Made by a program: the position numbers and the translations under genes. A stretch of 64,000 bases of DNA from positions 310,001-374,000 of the forward strand of contig CBDETN010000028.1 in the NCBI GenBank assembly GCA_965242915.1, read 5' to 3'. Shown here piece after piece: positions 8,527 through 17,189 of this stretch. Numbering within the stretch: the first letter of the stretch is position 1; each line of letters begins with the position of its first letter. The notes below the pieces were generated by a model. It saw nothing but the letters and a program-made list of their open reading frames with translations, ran no database searches and was not told where the DNA came from. The stretch is from CAJXII01 sp965242915 (GTDB taxonomy: Bacteria > Campylobacterota > Campylobacteria > Campylobacterales > Arcobacteraceae).

Positions 8527-9122
8527 TTTAAAAGCTCCTGTTTTACTCTTTCAACTTCATTTTGAAGATTTTTTAAATCTTCTGTATTATCTATGACATA
8601 AGTTGAGAGTTTTTTCTTCTCTTCTATATCCATTTGATTATTTATTTTTATAAGTGTTTCATCTTCACTACAGTTATCTCTAAGCAGCAATCTTTTGACT
8701 TGTAAATCTTTGGGAGTATATACAACAATAGAATGTTTAATATCATAATTTTGATTTTCAAAAAATAGTGGTATATCTATCAGATACGGTTTCTTTTTCT
8801 CTTCAAACAGTTTTGCTTCTTTTATAATTTCTGCTTTTATCAAAGGATGCAAAAAGTTTTCTAATTTTTTCTTTTCATTTTTATCATTAAAGATTAAATT
8901 TCCAAGTTTTTTTCTAATAACTTTTTTATTGTCAACATACTTAGTGCCAAACAAATCTGCAATTGCCAAATAATTTTTATCAAGTAGTTTATGGGCAATC
9001 TTATCAGCATCAATAGTTAAAAAACCATGAAGCATAAAAAGTGATGCAACTGTACTTTTACCGGTTGCAATACCGCCGGTTAAAGCAATAGCATAGTTGA
9101 AGTCTTTTTTATCGTTTCGCAA
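8523..9122 (-). CDS. coaE: Dephospho-CoA kinase
   Basis: The 199-residue enzyme phosphorylates dephospho-CoA, the last step of coenzyme A synthesis. The P-loop ALTGGIATGKSTVA starts at about residue 13, and DADKIAH and LIDIPLFFE follow as in the family. The start appears to be TTG at 9120-9122, since no in-frame ATG precedes the P-loop. It overlaps the end of the upstream spermidine-synthase-like gene by 14 bases, which suggests coupled translation. Confidence 0.95.
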   Translation of the reverse strand: MRNDKKDFNYAIALTGGIATGKSTVASLFMLHGFLTIDADKIAHKLLDKNYLAIADLFGTKYVDNKKVIRKKLGNLIFNDKNEKKKLENFLHPLIKAEIIKEAKLFEEKKKPYLIDIPLFFENQNYDIKHSIVVYTPKDLQVKRLLLRDNCSEDETLIKINNQMDIEEKKKLSTYVIDNTEDLKNLQNEVERVKQELLK

Positions 9123-9648
9123 TACCAGTTATCTCTTTAGTAATATAATTTGGATATATAAAAGCTGCCTTTTGCATCTCTGTATTATAATATTCGCAAT
9201 CTGGAAGTAAATCAGAAGTTTGAAGTACAATCTCTGCTTGCGGATGATACTTTTTAGAAGCAAAGATTAAAGTGTTGTGTCCAAAACTATAAGGCATACA
9301 AATCCAAAAGTTTTTTCCTACAGTTGCCAATTCCTCTTTTACTTTTTCTAAATCTTTAAATATAAAAGATCCCTTTGCACAAAAAATTCCAAAATTTTGT
9401 TCTAAACATCTATCAACATTTGCCATCTCTAATTCATCAGGTGTATCTTTGTTGTAAAGAATTATATCGAACTGACCATCTATATTTAACTCATCACTAT
9501 ATGTAATATCTTTACATTCATGCTTAGCTAATTCATTTTTAAATTCATCACTTACATCACCTACAACTAAAACTTTTTTAATATCTTTATGAGAACAAAG
9601 CGGTACATGTACCATCATCTCTTCGTAACCAAATCTCTTTTTGAACAT
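9109..9648 (-). CDS. Short spermidine-synthase-like protein
   Basis: The 179-residue protein resembles spermidine synthase in its start (RFGYEEMMVHVPLCSH), its Rossmann strand (KKVLVVGDVSDEF) and its C-terminal YYNTEMQKAAFIYPNYI. It is much shorter than the 280-300 residues of SpeE. The usual glycine-rich SAM loop (GGGDGG) is replaced by VGDVSDE and the catalytic Asp-containing segment is not obvious. Similar shortened copies occur in Campylobacterota next to coaE, so this looks like a conserved family variant rather than a fresh truncation. Whether it is still an aminopropyltransferase is uncertain. Confidence 0.75.
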   Translation of the reverse strand: MFKKRFGYEEMMVHVPLCSHKDIKKVLVVGDVSDEFKNELAKHECKDITYSDELNIDGQFDIILYNKDTPDELEMANVDRCLEQNFGIFCAKGSFIFKDLEKVKEELATVGKNFWICMPYSFGHNTLIFASKKYHPQAEIVLQTSDLLPDCEYYNTEMQKAAFIYPNYITKEITGIAKR

Positions 9649-9675
9649 TTATTAAACCTTTTACAATAATTTAGC

Positions 9676-9681
9676 TATAAT
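9676..9681 (+). promoter_or_regulatory. -10 box for the DUF2892 gene and purM
   Basis: TATAAT sits in AGCTATAATAGCG within the 63-base divergent spacer, about 30 bases before the ATG. The same gcTATAAT form recurs before the small lipoprotein (24530) and the U32 peptidase (25517) in this window. Confidence 0.6.
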
Positions 9682-9711
9682 AGCGAAAAATCGATAATAA
9701 GGATATAAATA

Positions 9712-9900
9712 ATGAATTTTAATAAAATAAGATCATTTTGTAAAAGATTTAGGATAGCACTTGGATTAATATTAATTGCAGTAGGATTTTTATTTAATAA
9801 CTCTTGGTTTTATCTAGGTGTAATACCTTTAATAGCCGGTCTTGCTGATTTTTGTCCACTTTGTATTATTTCAAAAAAATGTGATATTAAGGAAAAATAA
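9712..9900 (+). CDS. DUF2892-type small membrane protein
   Basis: The 62-residue protein has two hydrophobic stretches (about residues 15-30 and 33-47) with the DUF2892 style FRIALGLILIAVG and GVIPLIAGLADFCPLCII. The family is a small two-helix inner-membrane unit, also found as the tail of YgaP rhodaneses, and has no proven function alone. The Cys pair in FCPLC is typical. It follows AAGGAT with good spacing. Its TAA overlaps the purM ATG (TAATG), so the two are co-translated. Confidence 0.85.
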   Translation: MNFNKIRSFCKRFRIALGLILIAVGFLFNNSWFYLGVIPLIAGLADFCPLCIISKKCDIKEK

Positions 9901-10895
9901 TGAGTACAATTTCATACAAAGATGCAGGTGTAGATATAGATGCCGGTAACAGCTTCGTAGAGAATATAAAACCTTATGTAAAATCAACTATGATTCCAGG
10001 TGTTTTAGGTGGCATTGGTTCATTTGCCGGTGCTTTTGAACTTCCAAAGGGATATAATGAGCCTGTAATATTAGCAGGAACTGATGGTGTTGGTACAAAA
10101 TTAAAACTGGCAATTGACAGTCAAAAGTTTGATACAGTTGGTATTGATTTGGTTGCTATGTGTTCAAATGATTTAATTTGTAATTTTGGCGAGCCTTTAT
10201 TTTTCTTAGATTATTATGCGACAGCAAAATTAGAGGTTGAAGAAGCAACTCAAGTAGTTAAAGGTATTGCGGAAGGTTGTATTAGAAGTGAATGTGCTTT
10301 AATTGGTGGTGAAACTGCTGAGATGCCTGGTATGTACAAAGAGTGTGATTTTGATTTAGCCGGTTTTTGTGTTGGAATTGTAGAAAAATCTGAGATGGAT
10401 AGAGTTTCAAGAGTTGAAGAGGGTGATGTGTTAATCGCACTTCCAAGTTCTGGAGTTCATTCAAATGGATTTAGCTTGGTGCGAAAACTGCTTTTAGAAA
10501 AATTAGGTATGAAATTTGAAGATGATTTTAATGGTAGAACTTTAATCGATACTTTACTTGAACCAACTAGAATTTATGTAAAAGAATTTAAAGAAAATAA
10601 AGAAAATATAAATGCTTTAGCTCATATCACCGGTGGTGGAATTATTGAAAACTTGCCGCGAGTTTTACCTGACAATTTAAGAGCAATTGTTCAAAAACAA
10701 AAGATCCAAGTTCTTCCTATTTTTCAATTAATGGGTGAGCATGTAGAGGAATCTGAAATGTATAGAGCATTTAATATGGGTGTTGGTATGATTTTTGTAG
10801 TAAATCCGGCAAATGTAGATGCAGTATTAAAAAATACAGATGGGTATGTTATTGGACATATTAAATCAGGTAAAAAAGGTTGTGATTTAGTTTAA
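9900..10895 (+). CDS. purM: Phosphoribosylformylglycinamidine cyclo-ligase (AIR synthetase)
   Basis: The 331-residue cytoplasmic enzyme closes the imidazole ring in purine synthesis. It shows ILAGTDGVGTKLKLA, CSNDL, LIGGETAEMPGMY and HITGGGIIENLPR, all standard PurM motifs for nucleotide and substrate binding. Length is typical. The product of this step is handled by PurE/PurK; purE is also in this window at 28.9 kb. It is convergent with the FIST kinase gene, with only 11 bases between stop codons. Confidence 0.98.
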   Translation: MSTISYKDAGVDIDAGNSFVENIKPYVKSTMIPGVLGGIGSFAGAFELPKGYNEPVILAGTDGVGTKLKLAIDSQKFDTVGIDLVAMCSNDLICNFGEPLFFLDYYATAKLEVEEATQVVKGIAEGCIRSECALIGGETAEMPGMYKECDFDLAGFCVGIVEKSEMDRVSRVEEGDVLIALPSSGVHSNGFSLVRKLLLEKLGMKFEDDFNGRTLIDTLLEPTRIYVKEFKENKENINALAHITGGGIIENLPRVLPDNLRAIVQKQKIQVLPIFQLMGEHVEESEMYRAFNMGVGMIFVVNPANVDAVLKNTDGYVIGHIKSGKKGCDLV

Positions 10896-10906
10896 AGTAA
10901 TAATCT

Positions 10907-12916
10907 TTATCTAAGCGGTATTTCTATATTAAATACCGCCCAGCCATTTTCATTATTTGCTGTTAATTTTCCGCCAATCTTCGATTCTATTATGGTTTTT
11001 GACATATCAAGACCAATCCCGGTACCTTTATCATCATTTTTTGTTGTAAATTTTTTATCAAATATATAAGGTAAAATATCTTCAGGTATCCCACCTCCAT
11101 TATCAAAAATTTGTATCATACAAGTATCGTCACCAACACATGTTTTAAATTTGATTTGTGGATTTTCAATACCTTTTTCTATAAGTATATCAACAGCATT
11201 TTTTACAATATTTAAAATAACCTGCATCATTAACCCTACAGGTATAAAAACTTGGATATCTTGATTGAAGTCTTTTGTAATTGTCATATTTTCTTGTTTT
11301 ATGAGTGGTTCTATAATAGTTAAAGCTTTATTTATACAATCAGATAATAAAATATTTGAATTTTCATGATTAATTTTAAATAATTCTCTAAAATCCTCAA
11401 TTGTAGTATTTAGATGATTTGAGTATGATAAGGCTTTTTCTAAGCTATCCTTTAACATATCATCTGTCAGCATATTAGATTCTTGATAAAGTTGAGTAGC
11501 AGAGATAGTAGATGTAATAGCACTTAACGGTTGTCTCCATTGATGTAAAATCATCTCAATCATATCCCCTAACTGTGCTTGAGTTTGTTTTACTTGGAGT
11601 ATTGCATCTTTCTCTAAATTTTTTGCTATCTCCTCTTCTACTCTTTTCTCTAAATTTTGATTTAATGATTCCAGTTCTTTAGTTGTTTTTTCAATTAGTA
11701 CAGAAAGTGCCTGTGCTCTGTATAGAGCTTCATCGCGTAATTGAGAACGGCTATTGGAAAATATATTTGGTGAAATTTTATCTATAGTTTCAACATTTTC
11801 AGATATACCAACTATTGTCATAGTTTGATTTAAAAGTTTAGTATTGCACTCTTCCTCTTTACAATCATGATAAAACTCACCATAGGTAAAAAAACCGCTT
11901 ATTGGTGCTATTTTGTTTAAAGGTAATAATTCTAAATTAATATCTTCTTGAAGCAATGATTTTCTTGCCATACAAGAGTATATAAAAATTGATTCAACCG
12001 GATTCTCGATAATGTTTTTAACACTGTCAATACCTTTGTTAATAATCATTTGTACATCACCATGCCCAAACTGTACAATACTGCCCTCTTCAATATTTCC
12101 GGCAAAGCTTAAACTTCCGTCATCATGTTTACTTAAAACAGCTCTTGCTATATTTATTCCATCTTTTTTTATAACAAGGGGAAATTCAATACCAATCGCA
12201 GGAAGTAACCGTTCCATATCATCACCTAAATAATGTTTATAAAATTCAACAGGAGTCATACCGTTAATCGTATAAACTCTGTTTCGGACAGATTTTTCAA
12301 TTATATGTTTTTTACCAACAGTTTCCCAATCAAAACTGTAATCAGTATATACATTTAAATCTTTATTGTAAAATGCAGCTGCTATAGCTCCTTTGGAAGT
12401 TATATTGGTTTCATTAAATACAAATGTTTCTTCAAATTTAGCATTATCACCCGCCATACCACCTGATATAATTATATTTTTATTCATTGATGATATTCCA
12501 TTTAAGTATTCTTCACCGTTTGTGTTTAATCCATCTGTAAAAGTGATAACAAATTTTAATTCATTTCCGAGATAGTTGTCAAATGATTTAATTATATTTT
12601 GACCGCTAATGAAACTTGTCGTATCATATTCTTTCAAGCTGGTTTCAATTTTAGTTTTTTCAAATAAACTAAATGAGATGATAGTGGAATCTGTTAATGC
12701 GCCGTTATTTGAAATCTCACCACAGGTTGTTGCACCAATAATCTTAGCAGTCGGTAGTTGTTTTAATATATTATTTCGCAGATTTAAAATAAATTCTTTA
12801 TTGTTTTGTGACGTAAAAATTTGGATGAGAATATTATCTTCATCTAATATATTATTTATGTTAATATATTCTTTTAAATGTTCTGCTGATTTAAATTCAA
12901 TTGTCAGTGTATGCAT
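10907..12916 (-). CDS. FIST-domain sensor histidine kinase, cytoplasmic
   Basis: The 669-residue protein has FIST_N (about residues 25-195) and FIST_C (about 215-360) domains, thought to sense small ligands such as amino acids. A coiled coil follows (about 395-450, ERRVEEEIAKNLEKD-like heptads). The phosphoacceptor His is in MILHQWRQPLSAI, and the ATPase has an N box (IVKNAVDILIEKG), DNGGGIPED and KGTGIGLDMSK. No membrane segment is seen, so it should act in the cytoplasm. The HQWRQPL-type H box is common in Campylobacterota kinases. The response regulator at 13.8-14.2 kb is not adjacent but could be a partner. Confidence 0.93.
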   Translation of the reverse strand: MHTLTIEFKSAEHLKEYININNILDEDNILIQIFTSQNNKEFILNLRNNILKQLPTAKIIGATTCGEISNNGALTDSTIISFSLFEKTKIETSLKEYDTTSFISGQNIIKSFDNYLGNELKFVITFTDGLNTNGEEYLNGISSMNKNIIISGGMAGDNAKFEETFVFNETNITSKGAIAAAFYNKDLNVYTDYSFDWETVGKKHIIEKSVRNRVYTINGMTPVEFYKHYLGDDMERLLPAIGIEFPLVIKKDGINIARAVLSKHDDGSLSFAGNIEEGSIVQFGHGDVQMIINKGIDSVKNIIENPVESIFIYSCMARKSLLQEDINLELLPLNKIAPISGFFTYGEFYHDCKEEECNTKLLNQTMTIVGISENVETIDKISPNIFSNSRSQLRDEALYRAQALSVLIEKTTKELESLNQNLEKRVEEEIAKNLEKDAILQVKQTQAQLGDMIEMILHQWRQPLSAITSTISATQLYQESNMLTDDMLKDSLEKALSYSNHLNTTIEDFRELFKINHENSNILLSDCINKALTIIEPLIKQENMTITKDFNQDIQVFIPVGLMMQVILNIVKNAVDILIEKGIENPQIKFKTCVGDDTCMIQIFDNGGGIPEDILPYIFDKKFTTKNDDKGTGIGLDMSKTIIESKIGGKLTANNENGWAVFNIEIPLR
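10915..10939. terminator. Hairpin at the purM / FIST-kinase convergence
   Basis: GCGGTATTT (10915-10923) pairs perfectly with AAATACCGC (10931-10939) over a 7-base loop. It lies inside the last codons of the kinase gene and 20 bases after the purM stop. No T run follows, so termination is possible but not shown. Confidence 0.35.
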
Positions 12917-13011
12917 ATAGTACTTTTAATAATTTTTTTTTACATTAAAATTATACGCAAGTTTAACTTAACATTGTCTTTAAGCTTAAATTAATAATAG
13001 GACTATAACCC

Positions 13012-13779
13012 TTATACAAACCATACTAGCAGGATAATTCCGAAAACAATTCTATAGATACCAAAAGCTATAAAGGTAAAATTTTCTAGAAACTTTAAGA
13101 ACAATTTAATGGTAAGATATGCAACTATAAAAGCAACTACAAATCCAACTGCCAAAACTATTAAATTTGCGTCGCTAAAGTCTTTATAGTGTTTAAGTAA
13201 ATCATATCCTGTAGTTGCGCACATAACAGGAAAAGCTAAAAGAAAACTAAATTCAGCACTGGCTTTCCTGTTAAGTCCAACCAGCATAGCTCCTATTATT
13301 GTACTTCCCGCTCGACTGGTTCCTGGAATAAGGGCAGAAATTTGGGCAAGCCCTATGTATAAAGCTTGTTTGTAAGTTACTTTTTCTATATCATCTATGT
13401 GTCTGTCGGTTTCTTTGTAAAACCTCTCAACAATTAAAAATACAATTCCCCCAACTATAAACATAATTGCTACAATTTCTATATTAAACATAGCTTTTAT
13501 TTGACTTGAAAAGATAAATCCAACTGCACCAATAGGTATAAAAGCTAAAATTAATTTTTTCCACAGTTCTATTTTGCTTGGGCTGAATTTATCTTTATAG
13601 GTTAATACTACAGCTAAAATAGCTGCAAATTGGATAATAACTTCATATGCTTTTGTAACATGATTTTGATCAATATTTAAAAATTGGCTTGCAACTATTA
13701 AATGACCAGTTGAGCTGATAGGTAAAAATTCAGTAAAGCCCTCTATGATACCTAAAAGTATAGATTGAAATATATCCAT
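13012..13779 (-). CDS. uppP: Undecaprenyl-diphosphatase
   Basis: The 255-residue polytopic membrane enzyme recycles undecaprenyl pyrophosphate, the lipid carrier of cell-wall synthesis; loss gives bacitracin sensitivity. The two active-site segments are clear: GIIEGFTEFLPISSTGHL near the start and LIPGTSRAGSTIIGAML in the middle. About seven to eight helices fill the rest. It ends in a stretch of hydrophobic residues (IVFGIILLVWFV). It lies 13 bases after the response regulator gene. Confidence 0.97.
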   Translation of the reverse strand: MDIFQSILLGIIEGFTEFLPISSTGHLIVASQFLNIDQNHVTKAYEVIIQFAAILAVVLTYKDKFSPSKIELWKKLILAFIPIGAVGFIFSSQIKAMFNIEIVAIMFIVGGIVFLIVERFYKETDRHIDDIEKVTYKQALYIGLAQISALIPGTSRAGSTIIGAMLVGLNRKASAEFSFLLAFPVMCATTGYDLLKHYKDFSDANLIVLAVGFVVAFIVAYLTIKLFLKFLENFTFIAFGIYRIVFGIILLVWFV

Positions 13780-13792
13780 TGGAGTGTAATAT

Positions 13793-14188
13793 CTAGTCGT
13801 TACTTACTTTTTGAAGTGTTTCTAAGATAGCTCTATGAAGCAGTTTTGTATCAAAAGGTTTTACCATCCAAGATGTTGCTTCGACTTCTCTGCCTTTTTT
13901 CTTCATCTCATTACTTCTTTCTGTTGTAAGAACCAGTATAGGAGTTGATATATAATCTAGTTTATTTCTAAAATTTCTTATGAGTGTTAATCCGTCCATA
14001 TTTGGCATATTGATATCTGTAATTATAAAATAGTATTCATCTTGGGCAGTTAAAGCAAGAGCCTCTACACCATCATCAGCAGATTGAATGTTTAAATAAC
14101 CTAGTTCAAGTAAAGAACTTTCCACCATATCTCTGATTAATCTACTGTCATCAACATAGAGTATTTTTATATTTCTATTATAATCCAT
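13793..14188 (-). CDS. CheY-like single-domain response regulator
   Basis: The protein is a stand-alone receiver domain of 131 residues. It has the acidic pair in YVDDSRLIRDM, the phosphoacceptor Asp in IITDINMPNMDG, the switch Thr in VLTTERS and the Lys in WMVKPFD. There is no output domain, so it must act by protein contact, as in chemotaxis. A TTG three bases upstream (14189-14191) is in frame, but the ATG at 14186-14188 is better spaced from AAGGAA. The regulator is probably co-transcribed with uppP; no cognate kinase gene is adjacent. Confidence 0.9.
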   Translation of the reverse strand: MDYNRNIKILYVDDSRLIRDMVESSLLELGYLNIQSADDGVEALALTAQDEYYFIITDINMPNMDGLTLIRNFRNKLDYISTPILVLTTERSNEMKKKGREVEATSWMVKPFDTKLLHRAILETLQKVSND

Positions 14189-14240
14189 CAATTAATTCCT
14201 TTTATATTCTGGTATTATATCTAAATCCTAAGCCTTTTTT

Positions 14241-14912
14241 CTATCTTATAGACTTTTTATGCAGCAATTTAAAAAACAGTTTTAAGCTTTGTTTCTCTTT
14301 ATGAGATATTTTATATGAAATCTTTGTCAAATATTGTTTAATTTGTTTATTTGTTAAATTGGCTCTTTGCGAATATTGATTTAAAATATATTGTGGAATT
14401 TTTACTTTTTCTTTTAAAAATTGTTTTTCTATGTTTTCAAGATATTTTTTTTCTTTATTAAAACACAATCTTGCAAATACAAAAGGCAAATTATATTTGC
14501 TTTTCCAAAGTTGTGCCAAATCTACAAAATCTTTATCTTGGCTATTATGATAGTGATATAAAGCCTTGTCTCCAATCAAAACTTTTCCTTCTATCTCTAA
14601 AATCTTTGCTAAGGCATTTGATGTATCTGATTGATAATCTTTTTCATATTTACCTTTTAAGGCTAAAACAGATAATACTTCATTTTTGGCAACTATTCCT
14701 AAATCTAAACATTTACATCTTTTAGATGCAATTGATGATATAAAAGCTGCATCGATTTGCCGCTTTTTAAATTGTTTATTTATTTTTGACGGGTATGATT
14801 TTTTATAATTGATAATTTGTTTGATTTGTGATGACTTGATATTCTTTTTGATAAATATATAAAATGGTAATAAATTTATAAAATCAATTTTTGCAAATAT
14901 CATATATGACAT
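14241..14912 (-). CDS. mqnA: Chorismate dehydratase of the futalosine menaquinone pathway
   Basis: The roughly 220-residue protein fits Campylobacterota MqnA, which makes 3-enolpyruvylbenzoate from chorismate as the first step of futalosine-route menaquinone synthesis. Supporting segments are IFAKIDFINLLPFYIFIK, DAAFISSIASKR, GIVAKNEVLSVLAL and LIGDKALYHYHN, with LPFVFARLCFNK later. The first ATG is at 14912, close to AAGGA; an internal ATG at 14901-14903 matches the usual family start (MIFAKIDFINLLP) and may be the true one. It is divergent from moaD. Confidence 0.85.
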   Translation of the reverse strand: MSYMIFAKIDFINLLPFYIFIKKNIKSSQIKQIINYKKSYPSKINKQFKKRQIDAAFISSIASKRCKCLDLGIVAKNEVLSVLALKGKYEKDYQSDTSNALAKILEIEGKVLIGDKALYHYHNSQDKDFVDLAQLWKSKYNLPFVFARLCFNKEKKYLENIEKQFLKEKVKIPQYILNQYSQRANLTNKQIKQYLTKISYKISHKEKQSLKLFFKLLHKKSIR

Positions 14913-14936
14913 AGTCCTTATTTCATTTTGATTTGG

Positions 14937-14950
14937 TATAATAATATAAT
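14937..14950 (+). promoter_or_regulatory. Double -10 box for moaD-moaE
   Basis: Two TATAAT boxes (14937-14942 and 14945-14950) lie 22-35 bases before the moaD ATG in the 59-base spacer shared with the divergent mqnA gene. Confidence 0.5.
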
Positions 14951-14971
14951 TTTAGTAAAAAAAGGGTTAAA

Positions 14972-15193
14972 ATGGTTACTGTTGAATTCTTAGGACCAAT
15001 CGGTAAAGATTCATTAAAAGTAGATATTACAAATTTAAATCAGTTAAGTGCTATTCTAAAAGAAGATAAAAGTTTAAATAATTGGTTAGAAAATAGTGCT
15101 GTTGCAATTAATGATATGTTGGTAAAAGATGCAAATCATGAACTGAAAAATGGGGATAAAGTATCTTTACTACCTCCTGTTTGCGGAGGTTGA
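14972..15193 (+). CDS. moaD: Molybdopterin synthase small subunit
   Basis: The 73-residue ubiquitin-like protein ends in the required Gly-Gly tail (LLPPVCGG), which is adenylated and thiocarboxylated to carry sulfur for molybdopterin. Its fold pattern (MVTVEFLGPIGKD start, LKNGDKVSLLPP end) is typical. Four bases separate it from moaE. The codons for the two final glycines, GGAGGT (15185-15190), are also a perfect Shine-Dalgarno for moaE. Confidence 0.95.
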   Translation: MVTVEFLGPIGKDSLKVDITNLNQLSAILKEDKSLNNWLENSAVAINDMLVKDANHELKNGDKVSLLPPVCGG

Positions 15194-15196
15194 GAA

Positions 15197-15640
15197 ATGC
15201 CTGGTGTACAACTTTTTGATGGCAGTTTACCTGTAGAACAAATTACTAATAAATGGTATGAAGAGTTTAAGAATTCCAATTATGGTGCAATTATTACTTT
15301 TGTCGGAGTGGTGCGAGATGAAGATGGAATTGATGGGTTGAGTTTTGATATATATGAACCTATTTTGAATTCTTGGTTTGATGCCTGGCAAGAAAAAGCA
15401 AAAGAAAGAAATGCAATTGTTTTAATGGCTCACAGTCGTGGAGATGTTTTAAATCATACAAGCAGTTATATTGCCGGTGTTTGTTCCCCGAAAAGACGAG
15501 TCGCTTTAGAGTTAATAGATGAGTTTGTCGAAGATTTTAAAGCATCAGCTCCAATTTGGAAATATGATATTATTGCCGGTTGCAGAGAATATGCACTTGA
15601 CAGAAGTACTACAATTGAAGGTGCTGGAATTTTAGATTAA
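15197..15640 (+). CDS. moaE: Molybdopterin synthase catalytic subunit
   Basis: The 147-residue protein pairs with MoaD to put two sulfurs into precursor Z. Family features are YGAIITFVGVVRDEDG, LMAHSRGDVLNH, the VCSPKRR segment and the conserved Lys in APIWKYDII. The ATG is set by the GGAGG inside the end of moaD. Its TAA is followed at once by the ATG of the PHP phosphatase gene. Confidence 0.96.
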   Translation: MPGVQLFDGSLPVEQITNKWYEEFKNSNYGAIITFVGVVRDEDGIDGLSFDIYEPILNSWFDAWQEKAKERNAIVLMAHSRGDVLNHTSSYIAGVCSPKRRVALELIDEFVEDFKASAPIWKYDIIAGCREYALDRSTTIEGAGILD

Positions 15641-16426
15641 ATGAGAGTAGATTTACATAATCACACAATACTTTGTAACCACGCAACTGGTAGTATGGAA
15701 GATTATGTAAAAAGAGCTATTGAATTAAAAATTGATATTTTTGGATTTAGTTGTCATGCGCCTATGGATTTTGAACCTGAATATAGGATGAGCTTAGATC
15801 AAAGCAAAGTTTATGAAAAAGATGTTTTAGATTTAAAAGAAAAATATAAAGATGATATAAAAATTTTACTAGCTTATGAAGTTGATTTTATGTCAAATGC
15901 CCAATTTATAGAGAAAAATATACTAGATGGTAATGTTGATTATTTAATAGGTTCAGTTCATTTTATTGATAAATGGGGCTTTGACAATCCAGAATTTATA
16001 GGGCAATATGAAGAAAAAGATATTGATAAAATTTGGGAAGAGTATTTTAGTGCAGTATCTGACATGGTAAAAACCCAATATTTTGATATAGTCGGGCATT
16101 TAGATTTGATTAAAGTTTTTAAATTCTTACCGACAAAGAATATTAAAATAATAGCAATGCAGGCAATGAAAGATATTAAAAATTCAGGAATGGTTCTAGA
16201 GATAAACAGTGCCGGTTTGAGAAAACCAATATCGGAACAATATCCTTCCTATGAACTTATAGAGTTAGCTTTTGAACTTGATATCCCAATTACTTTTGGA
16301 AGTGATGCTCATTCAGTAGAGCAGGTTGGTTTTGGATATGATGAGGTGATGACTTTGGCAAAAAAAGTTGGATATACCCAATGTATAACTTTTGAAAATA
16401 AGAAAAGGCAATCTTTAATATTTTAG
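15641..16426 (+). CDS. PHP-family histidinol-phosphatase-like protein
   Basis: The 261-residue protein has PHP metal-binding motifs: VDLHNHTILCNHATGSM at the start, GFSCHAPM, AYEVDFM, GSVHFID, VGHLDLI and the C-terminal FGSDAHSVEQVG. These fit the HisJ/HisK type that dephosphorylates histidinol phosphate in histidine synthesis. Other PHP phosphoesterases cannot be excluded. The gene abuts moaE with no gap, so it is co-transcribed. It overlaps the convergent methyltransferase gene by four bases. Confidence 0.85.
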   Translation: MRVDLHNHTILCNHATGSMEDYVKRAIELKIDIFGFSCHAPMDFEPEYRMSLDQSKVYEKDVLDLKEKYKDDIKILLAYEVDFMSNAQFIEKNILDGNVDYLIGSVHFIDKWGFDNPEFIGQYEEKDIDKIWEEYFSAVSDMVKTQYFDIVGHLDLIKVFKFLPTKNIKIIAMQAMKDIKNSGMVLEINSAGLRKPISEQYPSYELIELAFELDIPITFGSDAHSVEQVGFGYDEVMTLAKKVGYTQCITFENKKRQSLIF

Positions 16427-17181
16427 TCTAAGTCCCTCAGAGGTTTGGCTGATGAATTTCTTTGTTTTTTGAGTTCCATATCTATATATTTATAACCACT
16501 AGGTTCTATTGTAAATTTATTTTTCATTGCAATTGTAATTCTATTTGTGAAATCATTTTTATATTCATAAATGAATAAGTTATTCTCATACATAGACAAT
16601 CTTATAGGTGTAGCTATTGAGTATGTGGTAATAATCGCATCTTTATCTAATAATTTATAAATATCACTAAAATACTCTTTTGTCCATAAAGATTTATTAA
16701 CATCGCTGCTAAAAGCATCTTGATACACAATATGTATATTTGATAATGTTTTGATATATTCTCTAGCATCGCCGTTAAAAACTTCTATATTAATATTTTT
16801 ATCTTGATATTTGAAAGTTTGAGATATCTCATCTATAATATATTTGAATTCTAAAAATTCTTTGGGATATTGAAAGTTTGGAAGAGAGAGTAAAAGTTCT
16901 GTATCAAATTCCGGTGAGTAAATATTAAGTTTAATATTAAGATTATTTTTTTTAATATAATAAATGGTGGCTAATGTATTGTACCCAAGACCAAAACAAA
17001 TATCTAAGATATTTAACTCAGCTTTGTCTTTATGATATTGTAATGCGGGAACAATATGTTTATAAAGCGATTCATTTAGTGCACCTTCTTTTACACTGTG
17101 AAAATATTGTTCAAACTTTTGTGAATAAAGTGTATTTGAACCATCTTTTGTTTGTATAAACTTTATTGTTTCATTCCCCAC
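16423..17181 (-). CDS. MnmD-type tRNA U34 methyltransferase (MnmC methyltransferase domain)
   Basis: The 252-residue protein resembles the DUF752 methyltransferase half of MnmC, which makes the last methylation of 5-methylaminomethyl-2-thiouridine in tRNA. It has the SAM loop LDICFGLGYNTLAT, DAREYIK, VYQDAFSSDVNKSLWTKEYF and TYSIATPIRLSMYENN. There is no FAD-dependent oxidoreductase half, so this is a stand-alone enzyme as in several Campylobacterota. The start is GTG (17179-17181), eight bases after the end of lpxR. Confidence 0.85.
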   Translation of the reverse strand: MGNETIKFIQTKDGSNTLYSQKFEQYFHSVKEGALNESLYKHIVPALQYHKDKAELNILDICFGLGYNTLATIYYIKKNNLNIKLNIYSPEFDTELLLSLPNFQYPKEFLEFKYIIDEISQTFKYQDKNINIEVFNGDAREYIKTLSNIHIVYQDAFSSDVNKSLWTKEYFSDIYKLLDKDAIITTYSIATPIRLSMYENNLFIYEYKNDFTNRITIAMKNKFTIEPSGYKYIDMELKKQRNSSAKPLRDLD

Positions 17182-17189
17182 ACATTTAT

